Origin: a virus
Length of the DNA stretch: 20,547 nt
IMG/VR virus record: IMGVR_UViG_3300043436_003428
Coordinates: 1-20,547 of that record
Strand: one strand, 5' to 3'
The notes under the pieces are model-generated. The model was not told the origin of the DNA, made no database searches, and was given only the letters and a program-made list of their open reading frames with translations. Of this stretch, positions 11,691-19,037 are shown one piece after another. Within the stretch, counting starts at the first letter, position 1. Every line of letters begins with the position of its first letter. A program made the position numbers and the translations under genes.

Positions 11691-11956
11691 TTCCATTGTG
11701 ATTCAATCTCCCCGGCTATTGAGGCATAGGCTGCCAAATCTACGAAGGAATCTTCATGATCAGGTGTCTCAATCAAACGAGCTATTTTGACAAGGCATAA
11801 ACACAAAGCGACCTGTGAAGGTGTTATCTCAGTTTCAAGATACACGCTCCACAGGTCGGCGATGCGTTTGTGATTTACATACGGTGATCCATAGTTTTTT
11901 TGACGATCAGTATGCGTGAGGCGTTTTGCCTCATCTAAGATTTCCCCCCGGTTCAT
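11687..11956 (-). CDS. DUF6378-like phage protein
   Basis: An 89-aa all-helical protein: NRGEILDEAKRLTHTDRQKN, then YGSPYVNHKRIADLWSVYL, ITPSQVALCLCLVKIARL and HEDSFVDLAAYASIAGEI. The pattern DRQ-x-x-YG...N...IA-x-LW...LVK-x-AR...D-x-x-VD-x-AGYA matches a domain of unknown function common in phages (DUF6378 from memory). The helical, acidic pattern recalls MazG-like nucleotide pyrophosphatases, but that is a guess. It sits between the lysis block and the sugar cassette. Confidence 0.65.
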   Translation of the reverse strand: MNRGEILDEAKRLTHTDRQKNYGSPYVNHKRIADLWSVYLETEITPSQVALCLCLVKIARLIETPDHEDSFVDLAAYASIAGEIESQWK

Positions 11957-11959
11957 GGC

Positions 11960-12157
11960 TTACTTGCTTCCGCGTCCGAACTCAGTTGCCTTTGGATCAA
12001 TAGCCTTAAAGATTGGGCCAACGACTGCTGCAATTCCTGCTGCAAGGTATTCCTTGATTGGGCGATTTGGGTCTGTCATGTATAACGCTGCAACGGCTGC
12101 TGCTGCTGCTCGCAGATAAGTCTTTGCAACTGCTTCAATTTTTACTTTGTCAAACAT
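11960..12157 (-). CDS. Small membrane-associated phage protein
   Basis: A 65-aa protein beginning MFDKVKIEAVAKTYLRAAAA. Two Ala-rich hydrophobic stretches (about 16-27 and 39-52) are separated by the polar turn TDPNRPIKEY, and the end is DPKATEFGRGSK. Similar small proteins follow the endolysin in many actinophage-like genomes and are sometimes called holin-like. The hydrophobicity is modest, so a peripheral or two-pass membrane protein is likelier than a classical holin. Shine-Dalgarno AAGGAG precedes the ATG. Confidence 0.65.
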   Translation of the reverse strand: MFDKVKIEAVAKTYLRAAAAAVAALYMTDPNRPIKEYLAAGIAAVVGPIFKAIDPKATEFGRGSK

Positions 12158-12159
12158 GA

Positions 12160-12660
12160 TTACTCCTTAAAAGTAGGCTTGCCGAATCCAACGATGAACA
12201 CAGGCAAGGATGGTTGTAGTTTCCCACGATTTTTCTTCTTATAGGCGCGAACCTTACGGCATACTTGACCGCCGTTGCGCTGATCGCCCTTCTTATCAGG
12301 TGCCGTGTTGCCCTCAATTGTCACGACAGTTCCATCATCTCGAACCTGCAAGACGATGCCGACATGAGAAATCCGGTCAACGCCATCTGATGGGAAATCA
12401 AAGAACACGATGTCACCTGGCATTGGCGTGGCAACCTCGGCATCTTGCCATTTGCCCTTTTCCTGAAACGCCTGCGCCCCTGACGGGGTGAAGGTGCAGT
12501 TAGGAATTTTTACGCCGGCAGATTTTGCCACAAAGTTGACGAAGGCACCGCACCAGGGTTGGTTTGCCTTTTGATAGTGAGTTTGATTCTCGGCAGGGCC
12601 TTCTATGAAGCCTTCTTCGGCTCGTGCCGCATCAAGAAACTTGTTGAGTTGAGCTGACAT
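12160..12660 (-). CDS. CHAP-domain endolysin
   Basis: A 166-aa peptidoglycan hydrolase. QPWCGAFVNF has the catalytic Cys37, DRISHVGIV has His99, and TIEGNT supplies the third polar residue, the Cys-His-(Glu/Asn) set of CHAP amidases/endopeptidases. TPMPGDIVFFDFP precedes the His as usual. No signal peptide or separate wall-binding domain is evident, although the basic C-terminus (VRAYKKKNRGK) may aid binding. The ORF extends to 12696, but the ATG at 12660 has the strong AAGGGGAGAAC site and starts at the domain. It overlaps the holin-like gene by 29 bases, a classic holin-endolysin pair. Confidence 0.87.
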   Translation of the reverse strand: MSAQLNKFLDAARAEEGFIEGPAENQTHYQKANQPWCGAFVNFVAKSAGVKIPNCTFTPSGAQAFQEKGKWQDAEVATPMPGDIVFFDFPSDGVDRISHVGIVLQVRDDGTVVTIEGNTAPDKKGDQRNGGQVCRKVRAYKKKNRGKLQPSLPVFIVGFGKPTFKE

Positions 12661-12925
12661 TGTTCTCCCCTTGTTTTGGTTTTGATTTGAGTCCATTTGC
12701 AGAGACTATCCCTGACAAAGTTCCTGTGAGAAAGACTGTCAATGTTGCAACTAGATCAATAAAGGCTGCGTCATTGGGTGCTTGTTTCATAGGTTGGGTG
12801 ACAAATACTAATGCCCAAAGGAGTGCAAATACCGATCCTGCAAAGACGATTGCCAAGATGATTCCGATACTGACAACAAGTCGAGCGTGTAATTCTTCAG
12901 GTGTATATCGGCTAGGGCGTTTCAT
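12632..12925 (-). CDS. Holin (two transmembrane segments)
   Basis: A 97-aa protein starting MKRPSRYTPEELHARLVVSI. Two hydrophobic helices (about 16-45, GIILAIVFAGSVFALLWALV; and about 56-78, DLVATLTVFLTGTLSGIV) are followed by a charged tail (LKSKPKQGENN). This is class II holin topology and the gene overlaps the endolysin start. The ORF continues upstream to 13051, but the ATG at 12925 has GGAG eight bases before it and overlaps the end of the lipoprotein gene by 14 bases. Holins permeabilise the membrane to release endolysin. Confidence 0.72.
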   Translation of the reverse strand: MKRPSRYTPEELHARLVVSIGIILAIVFAGSVFALLWALVFVTQPMKQAPNDAAFIDLVATLTVFLTGTLSGIVSANGLKSKPKQGENNVSSTQQVS

Positions 12926-13100
12926 CAAATATCTCCGGAAGTAGGTCAGAGGTGCAGGTTCCTGTTGTTTCGCATTGCGGTTTGTTGCATTCGGGTTTTT
13001 CCCAATTTTCAAACTCTTGGCATGGGTATCTGACCCAACCTTGATACCCACAACCGCTAAGAGTCAGAGCGAGTAAGCAGGATGCGATAAATCTCTTCAA
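12912..13100 (-). CDS. Small lipoprotein nested in the upstream coiled-coil gene
   Basis: A 62-aa protein starting from TTG: MKRFIASCLLALTLSGCGYQ, a signal peptide ending in lipobox LSGC (Cys17). The mature part is Cys-rich: VRYPCQEFENWEKPECNKPQ then CETTGTCTSDLLPE. Similar YPCQ...W...C...C proteins occur in aquatic phages. The start is not certain; a TTG at 13098-13100 with GGAA upstream fits, and the ORF itself is open to 13229. It overlaps the preceding membrane/coiled-coil gene by 44 bases in another frame, the layout of Rz/Rz1 spanin pairs. In a monoderm host a spanin would not be expected, so its function is open. Confidence 0.68.
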   Translation of the reverse strand: MKRFIASCLLALTLSGCGYQGWVRYPCQEFENWEKPECNKPQCETTGTCTSDLLPEIFDETP

Positions 13101-13260
13101 CTTGTCGTTCCAATCTTTGAACGGAATCTTTGAGACTTGAGCCAGAATTGGGCTTGAGTTCATTGAGGTAATGCTTAACAAGCCATCGAACGGCTGTTGC
13201 AAAAGCACCAATGATGGTGATGAGTGCAACTGCCAACGCTGCCCAATCCTGCGCGGTCAT
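13057..13260 (-). CDS. Membrane-anchored coiled-coil protein (Rz-like position)
   Basis: A 67-aa protein: a short N-terminus MTAQDWAALAVALITIIGAF with one transmembrane helix (about 6-27), then a polar linker and the helix SLKDSVQRLERQVEEIYRIL, which has a heptad coiled-coil pattern. Such N-anchored, coiled-coil-tailed proteins are common in phage lysis regions and resemble i-spanins or holin partners. It starts where the preceding stop ends (ATGA) and contains the start of the lipoprotein gene in another frame. Confidence 0.75.
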   Translation of the reverse strand: MTAQDWAALAVALITIIGAFATAVRWLVKHYLNELKPNSGSSLKDSVQRLERQVEEIYRILLTRSDS

Positions 13261-13514
13261 AATCCGATTGCCATGACCTGCACTAATGTGCTGCCTGAGT
13301 TTGTCACTCCATAGATTGGATTATTCTTGTTTTGAATAACTATCTTTTCACCATTGTCTAATTCATAGCCTGTTGAAATTGTGACATCGGAACCGCCAAG
13401 ATGAATTTTCTGACCACCTGCTGCGTGCAGATGAACCTCTTCTGCTTCTTGGGTCGCATCAACGAGCAGGGTTGCTTCTGTGGTTACTGTGACTTGCCGA
13501 GTGCTGATTCCCAT
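13257..13514 (-). CDS. Small beta-rich virion-type protein
   Basis: An 85-aa protein beginning MGISTRQVTVTTEATLLVDA and continuing with repeated strand-like segments (VHLHAAGGQKIHLGG, DVTISTGYEL, KIVIQNKNNPIYGV). It looks like a small phage head or tail decoration protein of the kind placed between tail fibres and lysis genes. No family name can be given with certainty. AGGAG lies seven bases before the ATG; the stop overlaps the next start. Confidence 0.65.
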   Translation of the reverse strand: MGISTRQVTVTTEATLLVDATQEAEEVHLHAAGGQKIHLGGSDVTISTGYELDNGEKIVIQNKNNPIYGVTNSGSTLVQVMAIGL

Positions 13515-13549
13515 TGTTTTCTCCTGGTTTGTTTAGATCGGCGATGCTT

Positions 13550-13849
13550 CTACTTTGTTAATTCCCACCTGCAAGTGTCTTCATTGAAATGATTAGCCCA
13601 CTCAGGTTTTGGCGGTATAAATGCATCTTTATTTGGATCATAAATAAAAGAAATTCCTGCGAAGTTTTTACGGAAATTGTGATTATAGGAAGTTTGAACC
13701 CACTTCGTATCTTCTCCAAAGAGAGATTTACAAAATGCAACGCCAAGTGACTCTTGTTCAATACCATTTTCATCTGTAATAATTTCATTGTTCACAACAA
13801 TTACATTTTTTACAATGTTGTTATCGTCTAACTCTGCAAAATGCGCCAT
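13550..13849 (-). CDS. Conserved aquatic-phage virion-associated protein
   Basis: A 99-aa protein: MAHFAELDDNNIVKNVIVVN, then GVAFCKSLFGEDTKWVQTSY, NHNFRKNFAGISFIYD, DAFIPPKPEWANHF and NEDTCRWEL. The order MAHFA-x-x-D-x-NNIV...FC...LFG...W-x-QTSYN-x-NFRKN-x-AG...DAFIPPKP...NE-x-TC-x-W is one I know from cyanophage and other marine or freshwater phage genomes, where it lies among tail-fibre genes with no defined role. Codon use here is more AT-rich than in neighbours, which hints at lateral movement. Confidence 0.78.
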   Translation of the reverse strand: MAHFAELDDNNIVKNVIVVNNEIITDENGIEQESLGVAFCKSLFGEDTKWVQTSYNHNFRKNFAGISFIYDPNKDAFIPPKPEWANHFNEDTCRWELTK

Positions 13850-13853
13850 TTAA

Positions 13854-14633
13854 TTATCCAATCACTATTACTACGAAACCTGAGCCGCCTGTTGGTGTGC
13901 CGCCACTTCCGCCGCCGCCGTCACCTGTGTTTGCTCCGCCACTAGTGCTGCTGTCACCCACACGACCTGCCGCATAAGTAACTGAAGATCCAGTTATTGA
14001 ATTAGCCGTTCCTGCTCCAGCCGTTCCAGAAACACCTGATGAAGCATTTCCACCTGCACTAGTTGAACCGCCGCCGCCGCCGGCCCTATTACTTGAATTG
14101 CCACTTCCTACAAAGAAACCGCTGCCGCCATTATTACCAGCGCCACCGCCGTTTGCAAAACCACCGGGTGCGTTAGATGTTGAACCATTTCCACCACCGC
14201 CGCTTGCACCGTCACCTGCTTGCGTTACTTTGCCATGACCACCACCTGAAGTGTAATAAACTGTTCCGATTTTGCTACCGCCACCGCTATTACCGCCCGA
14301 TGCACCACCTGCGCCAACTGTTACAGTTTGTGAACCTGCCGATAAATATCCATTAACTGTATAAAGATAACCACCGGCACCGCCACCGCCTGCTGTGCTT
14401 CCTGGAACAGGGCCAGAGTAAACACCCGATCCGCCGCCACCGACTACCAAAACTTCGCAAGTGCCAGCAACGCCGATCGTGATCGTTCCTGATCCTGTGA
14501 ATTTGTAGATTGTTTTTCCGGGGCGTGATGATGTGTCAACCGTTGGCGAACCTGTGGTTCCTGTAACAGTTGCCTTTGGTGTACCGCCACCGCCGCCTTG
14601 TACGAATGGAAAACTTGTAAGTAATGGACTCAT
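13854..14633 (-). CDS. Glycine-rich tail adhesin/fibre-tip protein
   Basis: A 259-aa protein dominated by Gly and Ser, with many GGGG and GGAGG stretches between about residue 60 and 250. The ordered N-terminal half-domain reads KTIYKFTGSGTITIGVAGTC then EVLVVGGGGSG, the hallmark of the phage glycine-rich domain, and the end is GGSGFVVIVIG. Poly-glycine sandwiches form receptor-binding tips in T-even gp38-type adhesins, so host recognition is likely. Repetitive Gly codons produce a plus-strand sequence full of GCC and CCG repeats, prone to slippage and variation. AAGGGG precedes the start. Confidence 0.75.
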   Translation of the reverse strand: MSPLLTSFPFVQGGGGGTPKATVTGTTGSPTVDTSSRPGKTIYKFTGSGTITIGVAGTCEVLVVGGGGSGVYSGPVPGSTAGGGGAGGYLYTVNGYLSAGSQTVTVGAGGASGGNSGGGSKIGTVYYTSGGGHGKVTQAGDGASGGGGNGSTSNAPGGFANGGGAGNNGGSGFFVGSGNSSNRAGGGGGSTSAGGNASSGVSGTAGAGTANSITGSSVTYAAGRVGDSSTSGGANTGDGGGGSGGTPTGGSGFVVIVIG

Positions 14634-14642
14634 TTTTTCCCC

Positions 14643-15431
14643 TTATGCAAACTTAGTCGCGCCGCCTGCAAGGACGGTATATGTTGGAGTTGCTGCTGTC
14701 TTGATGATCGTGAAAGAGTAAGCGTCAATTGCACTTGCATTTCCTGCTGCTGGCGCTGTTCCGCCAGACCACTTTGGAGTTACTGCGCTGCCATCAATTT
14801 GAAATGCGGTTGGATAGTAAGCCGTTGATCCATTTGTGTTAAGAAATACAACAGAGATTGCATCGCCAACTGCAAGGATTGAACTTAGTGTTGCTGCTCC
14901 GCTTCCTCTGAAGTTAAGAGTGAAGTTTGCACTTGCGTTGCTTGTGTAATAAAGCACGCCCTGAGTTAAAGCGTCATAGTTGACTGTTCCTGTCGCGGCT
15001 GTTGCCGTAACTGTGGTGCGCTCTTCTGGCGAGATGAATAGGCTGTTTGTTTCTGTAGCATTGTTGATCGCTGGCGATGTCAGCGTCTTGTTTGTAAATG
15101 TCTGACTTCCTGTCAAAGTTGCAACGGTTGAGTCAATTGAAAGCGTGACCGATCCTGAAGTGCCGCCACCTGACAAACCTGTGCCTGCTGTTACTCCTGT
15201 GATGTCGCCAGGGTTGCTCACATCTTGCCATGCTGAGCCATCGTAGTATTGCAAAGCGTTTGTATCGGTGAGATAGGAGAGCATTCCTTCTGCAACAACT
15301 CCACTCAATGCTGAAGTTCGAGCCGCTGAAGATGCAAATACCATCGTGGTCTGTTGCATCAGGTAAGTGTTGACCTGCGCTGCTGTCAGCACATCTCCTG
15401 TTGCAAATAACTTGTACCCTGCTCCTGCCAT
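14643..15431 (-). CDS. Tail fibre/structural protein
   Basis: A 262-aa protein. N-terminus MAGAGYKLFATGDVLTAAQV leads into a part with LSYLTDTNALQYYDGSAWQD and the fibre-type segment TLTGSQTFTNKTLTSPAINN, then ISPEERTTVTATAATGTVNY and a beta-rich C-terminus (VLYYTSNASANFTLNFRG). The QTFTNKTLTSPxIN motif is a frequent shaft segment of phage tail fibres and side tails. AAGGAG stands six bases before the ATG. Its position between the tail-tip protein and the glycine-rich adhesin supports a fibre role. Confidence 0.8.
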   Translation of the reverse strand: MAGAGYKLFATGDVLTAAQVNTYLMQQTTMVFASSAARTSALSGVVAEGMLSYLTDTNALQYYDGSAWQDVSNPGDITGVTAGTGLSGGGTSGSVTLSIDSTVATLTGSQTFTNKTLTSPAINNATETNSLFISPEERTTVTATAATGTVNYDALTQGVLYYTSNASANFTLNFRGSGAATLSSILAVGDAISVVFLNTNGSTAYYPTAFQIDGSAVTPKWSGGTAPAAGNASAIDAYSFTIIKTAATPTYTVLAGGATKFA

Positions 15432-15444
15432 GATTTCTCCTTGT

Positions 15445-16701
15445 TTAGTAGCTTAAAACGCCTGCAACGCCCAAAACTCCTTGCGTTTGACTGTCAAGAA
15501 TAAACGCTTGGATGATTGGTTCGCTGGTTAGTATCTTAGTGGTGAATGTTGTTCTTGTTATGTCGTGTTGTAGTCCTTGAACGAATAATTCGCTTGTGAT
15601 TGATGTTGATCCTGGCATGGTCTTTGTAACGGTTACAAGGTCAAATATCTCTAGGTCAACGCCTGCAATATTTCTCGCCTCTTGCCCATCATCAACAAGG
15701 TTGAGCGTCATGGAGTCAATGCGAAGGGCTGCGTCTTTGCGTGATTCCAAGATCATCGTTGCCTGATCTAGTGCTTCCTGATCTGTTTGAACAAGGATGC
15801 CTGTTCTTGCGCCTGAGTGGATGAAGTAACTGTCAATTGATGTCTGATCGCTGACTGTCTGATTGGTTCCGTTTAGGCGTTGAACCGAGACATTATTGAC
15901 GATCAAGGTGTCATCAAATGCTAGGTCAATTTGAGCGTATCCGATCCCTGTTCCATTATCATTGAAAACCACAGGGGTCGAGTCTGCATATTGGCTTACT
16001 GTAGTTCTTGAGTAAAAGGTTGCGTTTCCTTCTGCATCTACAAAGAATCCACCAAATTCGCTATTTTCAACTGTCTGAATGGCTTCAAGTACGGTTCTAT
16101 CTGCCGTTCCTGGGTCTGCCTGCATCGTGCTATCGCCTGCATTGATGTCTCTTTGCGATTGCGGCCAATCAACAACATCAAGAAGTTTATTGATTCGGGT
16201 TCCGCTAAGTTGACCTGCTCCTGTGTCGGGAACTGTGCTAATTGCCGCGTTATTCAGAAGTCTGAAACCATCAACGCATTGCAGGATCACCTTTGAAACT
16301 TCATCGGCCCCAAGTGCAAAGGTGGTGTCGTAGCTCGTGATAAATCCTGAAAATAAGTAGTAACGGATTCCTTCATAATCTGCAAAGATTCTAATTTTGC
16401 GCAATGGAACAAGTTTGCCGTAATAAGGCCCTGCGGTATTGGCAGGGTTCCAATCGCCATTGTCATCCTTGATTTCAACGACTGCCGTTCCTGCTTCAAA
16501 TTTATTGAGAATGCGGTTGCGTCCTCTGCGAACAGATGCTCGCAAAATGATGCTTGAGATATCTACCGAGTCATCTGCATCTGCTAACTGACCTGTTCCG
16601 AGTAAGCCTTTGATGGCATTATCCAATGTGAAGGCTGTTGAAATAAATGCAGGGCCGTTGACGAAATCAATCTCTGCGCCAAGTTGTGGAATTCCTGCCA
16701 T
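15445..16701 (-). CDS. Minor tail / tail-tip protein
   Basis: A 418-aa protein following the tape-measure gene, the usual place for distal tail or hub proteins. It begins MAGIPQLGAEIDFVNGPAFI, includes SVRRGRNRILNKFEAGTAVV and DDNGDWNPANTAGPYYGKLV, then RKIRIFADYEGIRYYLFSGF, matching the tail-tip pattern in which a hub domain carries RGR-x-x-x-L...AG...L-x-N-x-x-D-x-NP...G-x-L-x-PG. The C-terminal half shows further repeated beta elements. The ATG shares a base with the TGA of the tape-measure gene (TGATG). Confidence 0.82.
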   Translation of the reverse strand: MAGIPQLGAEIDFVNGPAFISTAFTLDNAIKGLLGTGQLADADDSVDISSIILRASVRRGRNRILNKFEAGTAVVEIKDDNGDWNPANTAGPYYGKLVPLRKIRIFADYEGIRYYLFSGFITSYDTTFALGADEVSKVILQCVDGFRLLNNAAISTVPDTGAGQLSGTRINKLLDVVDWPQSQRDINAGDSTMQADPGTADRTVLEAIQTVENSEFGGFFVDAEGNATFYSRTTVSQYADSTPVVFNDNGTGIGYAQIDLAFDDTLIVNNVSVQRLNGTNQTVSDQTSIDSYFIHSGARTGILVQTDQEALDQATMILESRKDAALRIDSMTLNLVDDGQEARNIAGVDLEIFDLVTVTKTMPGSTSITSELFVQGLQHDITRTTFTTKILTSEPIIQAFILDSQTQGVLGVAGVLSY

Positions 16702-19034
16702 CAGAGTTGAATCGCTGTCTTTGTAATTGCCTGCCCATTATTTTGACCTTGAAGAATGGCGTTACGGATCGCGTTGACAAGATCGCCCTCGCTCGTAACG
16801 CTGCCGTTGATGACAACATTGACAGTTGATCCGCCCATTGAACCCATGCGGTTGAGTGGAACAACGGCTTCTGGCCCGGCTTCACCAATCATGGCGATTG
16901 TTGGGCTGTTAACGATGCCGCCTTTTGCCATCTTTGGAATGTTGCCGCCCGATGTCATTCCCAACATATCAGGATTGAAATAAGAGATAGAGCCATCGCT
17001 TGCAACTCTTCCGCCGCCATAAATCACGCGTGGGTCATTCGCCCCTGAGATTGGCGTTCCTGCTCTTGCTGCTTTCAAAGCGTCTATTTCTGCTTGCGTC
17101 TTTGCGGTTATATCTCTTGGCACAACAAGTGTTGATGGCAAAGTTGTGGTGATTGTTGCTTTGGTTGCCGCAATATAGGCATTCAAAGCATCAAGTGCAT
17201 CTTTCCAAGATTTTGCTGCTGCATCTCCTGGCGCAGGCCATAGAGCAGATGGAGCCACGCCTTCTGAAATTTTCTTTGCGTACTCTATTACTTGAGCATT
17301 GGTAAATCCCCACTTTGTCATCAAAGTGTTGACTTCTTCTGTGTCTAGTTTGCCATCATTGATTGCTTTGAAAAAGTCAAGGTACATCTCTGCTTGTTGC
17401 TTTGTGATTCCCCATTGCTTTGCAAGCAGGTCAATTTCAGCGGTGGAAAGTTTAGCGTCATTTGTAGCAAAGATGGCGGTGGTGTAAGCAACAACGGCTT
17501 CTTTTGTAATTCCCCACTTTGCAGATAAAATTGCAACTTCTTCTGCCGAGATTACTTGATCGGCAACAACGCCAAGCAAGTCGTTATATCTTGAAACGGC
17601 TTCATTCAGCTTGACCTGTTGAGCAATGTTTTCAATAATTGCTTGAATGCGTGCTGCTTCTGCAAGGTTTGCTTGTTTGATGAGATTCAAGCGTGCTGCT
17701 TCAAGTTGGGTTGGGTCTGTCTCTGAGATTGGTTTGACCCCAAATTTTGCCAACGCAAGAAGCAGTTTCTTTGTTGCAATAAGTTTCAAATCTGCTGCGA
17801 CTTGTTCTTTTGTCTTGCTTGTTGTTTTTCCAAGATCAACATTGAGACCTTTGAGACTTGCAAGGAAATCGTCAGTCGTTCCGGTCAATCCATCAAATGT
17901 GAATTCAACCTCTTCGCCTGTTCCTTCCATCGCGTCCATTGCATTGTTTGCTTGATTCACGACAAGGTAAAGACCGCCAAGTGTGGCTGCAAATGCGGCA
18001 ACGCCTGCAACGGCTGCTGCTACTGAAACTCCGCCTGTGGCTGCTGCCTGTGCTGTTGCTGCTCCAAGTGCTGCTGTTCTAATTGTTCGGTATGCCTGAA
18101 CTAGTGCTTGCAGCGCTGTCACGAATGCGATCACTTTTGCTGCAACGAATGTCGCTGCCAAGATTGCGCCAAGTGTTGTGAATACTGTTTTATGCTTTGC
18201 CACAAATTGGAAGACTTTGAATACTGCATATCCAAAACCAACAACAGCTTTGAGTGCGCCTGTCATAACACCAACAAGTTTGTCGCCATTTTCTGCAAGG
18301 AATGTCTGCACCGCAGGAATGACTTTTGTTACTAAAATCGCAAATAGTTGTTCAAGTGCAGGCATCAATGCTGCGCCAAGTGATTCTTTGGCTTCATCAA
18401 ATGCAATGCCCAAGCGTTTCATTCTAAATTCAAAGGTGTTTGCCCTGGCTGATGCTGCTCCTGCGAATGTCTTTGCGGTCAGTTGCAACACGGCATTGAG
18501 GTCTTTTGATTTGACCATCGCATCCGTAATTGGAACGCCTAGATTTTTGAGGGCTTTGTAATTTCCTTGTAGGGCCTTTGTGACGGCATTTGTCGCCGCA
18601 CTTAAATCAACACCGCCACCGGCTGAAACATCAATGGCTAAACCTAGAAGTTTTTGCGCATTTGTAACTGAGCCGGTCATTGAGGCGAGTTTCGCTAGAG
18701 CCGGACGAAGTTCGTCATCAACGACTCCGTAGGCTCTCTGAGTCTGATCTATCCAGGCTTCCGTTGCTGCAATGGCTGCATCTGTTGCACCTGTGGTGTT
18801 GCGCAAAGAGTTGGCAAGAAGTGCTTGTGATTTTTCGTCTGCAATTGCTGCCTTGACTGAATCAACTCCGAGTTTAACCGCTAAAGCAGCGGTTGCGACT
18901 GCTGCAGCCCCCATTGCTTTTGCAATCTTTTTTCCTGCATTTGCAAATTTTTTCTCAAGACCTGCAAGGTCTTTGACTGCTTTCTTTGAACCTTTGTCAT
19001 TGTAGACGGTGATTATGCGCTCGACAATTGCCAC
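16701..19034 (-). CDS. Tape-measure protein
   Basis: A 777-aa protein that sets tail length and probably helps DNA pass the membrane. N-terminal charged helices (AGLEKKFANAGKKIAKAM) precede DSVKAAIADEKSQALLANSL, a TMP-type region. Hydrophobic helices occur about residues 255-360 (AILAATFVAAKVIAFVTALQ and AAAVAGVAAFAATLGGLYLV). Three 34-residue repeats lie at about 490-590 with invariant Trp507, Trp541 and Trp575. The C-terminus has GGIVNSPTIAMIGEAGPEAV, common at the end of siphovirus tape measures. The start is GTG with GAGAGGTG upstream. At about 1.5 angstrom per residue the tail would be near 115 nm. Confidence 0.9.
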   Translation of the reverse strand: MAIVERIITVYNDKGSKKAVKDLAGLEKKFANAGKKIAKAMGAAAVATAALAVKLGVDSVKAAIADEKSQALLANSLRNTTGATDAAIAATEAWIDQTQRAYGVVDDELRPALAKLASMTGSVTNAQKLLGLAIDVSAGGGVDLSAATNAVTKALQGNYKALKNLGVPITDAMVKSKDLNAVLQLTAKTFAGAASARANTFEFRMKRLGIAFDEAKESLGAALMPALEQLFAILVTKVIPAVQTFLAENGDKLVGVMTGALKAVVGFGYAVFKVFQFVAKHKTVFTTLGAILAATFVAAKVIAFVTALQALVQAYRTIRTAALGAATAQAAATGGVSVAAAVAGVAAFAATLGGLYLVVNQANNAMDAMEGTGEEVEFTFDGLTGTTDDFLASLKGLNVDLGKTTSKTKEQVAADLKLIATKKLLLALAKFGVKPISETDPTQLEAARLNLIKQANLAEAARIQAIIENIAQQVKLNEAVSRYNDLLGVVADQVISAEEVAILSAKWGITKEAVVAYTTAIFATNDAKLSTAEIDLLAKQWGITKQQAEMYLDFFKAINDGKLDTEEVNTLMTKWGFTNAQVIEYAKKISEGVAPSALWPAPGDAAAKSWKDALDALNAYIAATKATITTTLPSTLVVPRDITAKTQAEIDALKAARAGTPISGANDPRVIYGGGRVASDGSISYFNPDMLGMTSGGNIPKMAKGGIVNSPTIAMIGEAGPEAVVPLNRMGSMGGSTVNVVINGSVTSEGDLVNAIRNAILQGQNNGQAITKTAIQL
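17265..17566 (-). repeat. Three 34-residue (102-bp) tandem repeats in the tape-measure gene
   Basis: Units are aligned by AEEVAILSAKWGIT, TAEIDLLAKQWGIT and TEEVNTLMTKWGFT; the Trp codons are at 17514-17516, 17412-17414 and 17310-17312, exactly 102 bases apart. Each unit is linked to the next by NDAKL or NDGKL. The protein pattern is conserved more strongly than the DNA, so the repeats are old and kept by selection. Confidence 0.85.
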
Positions 19035-19037
19035 GAT

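Noticed and set aside
16287-18561. Several 60-127 codon open frames on both strands within the tail-tip and tape-measure genes
   Set aside because: They are shadows in alternative frames of long, well-supported genes and have no start signals or recognisable motifs.
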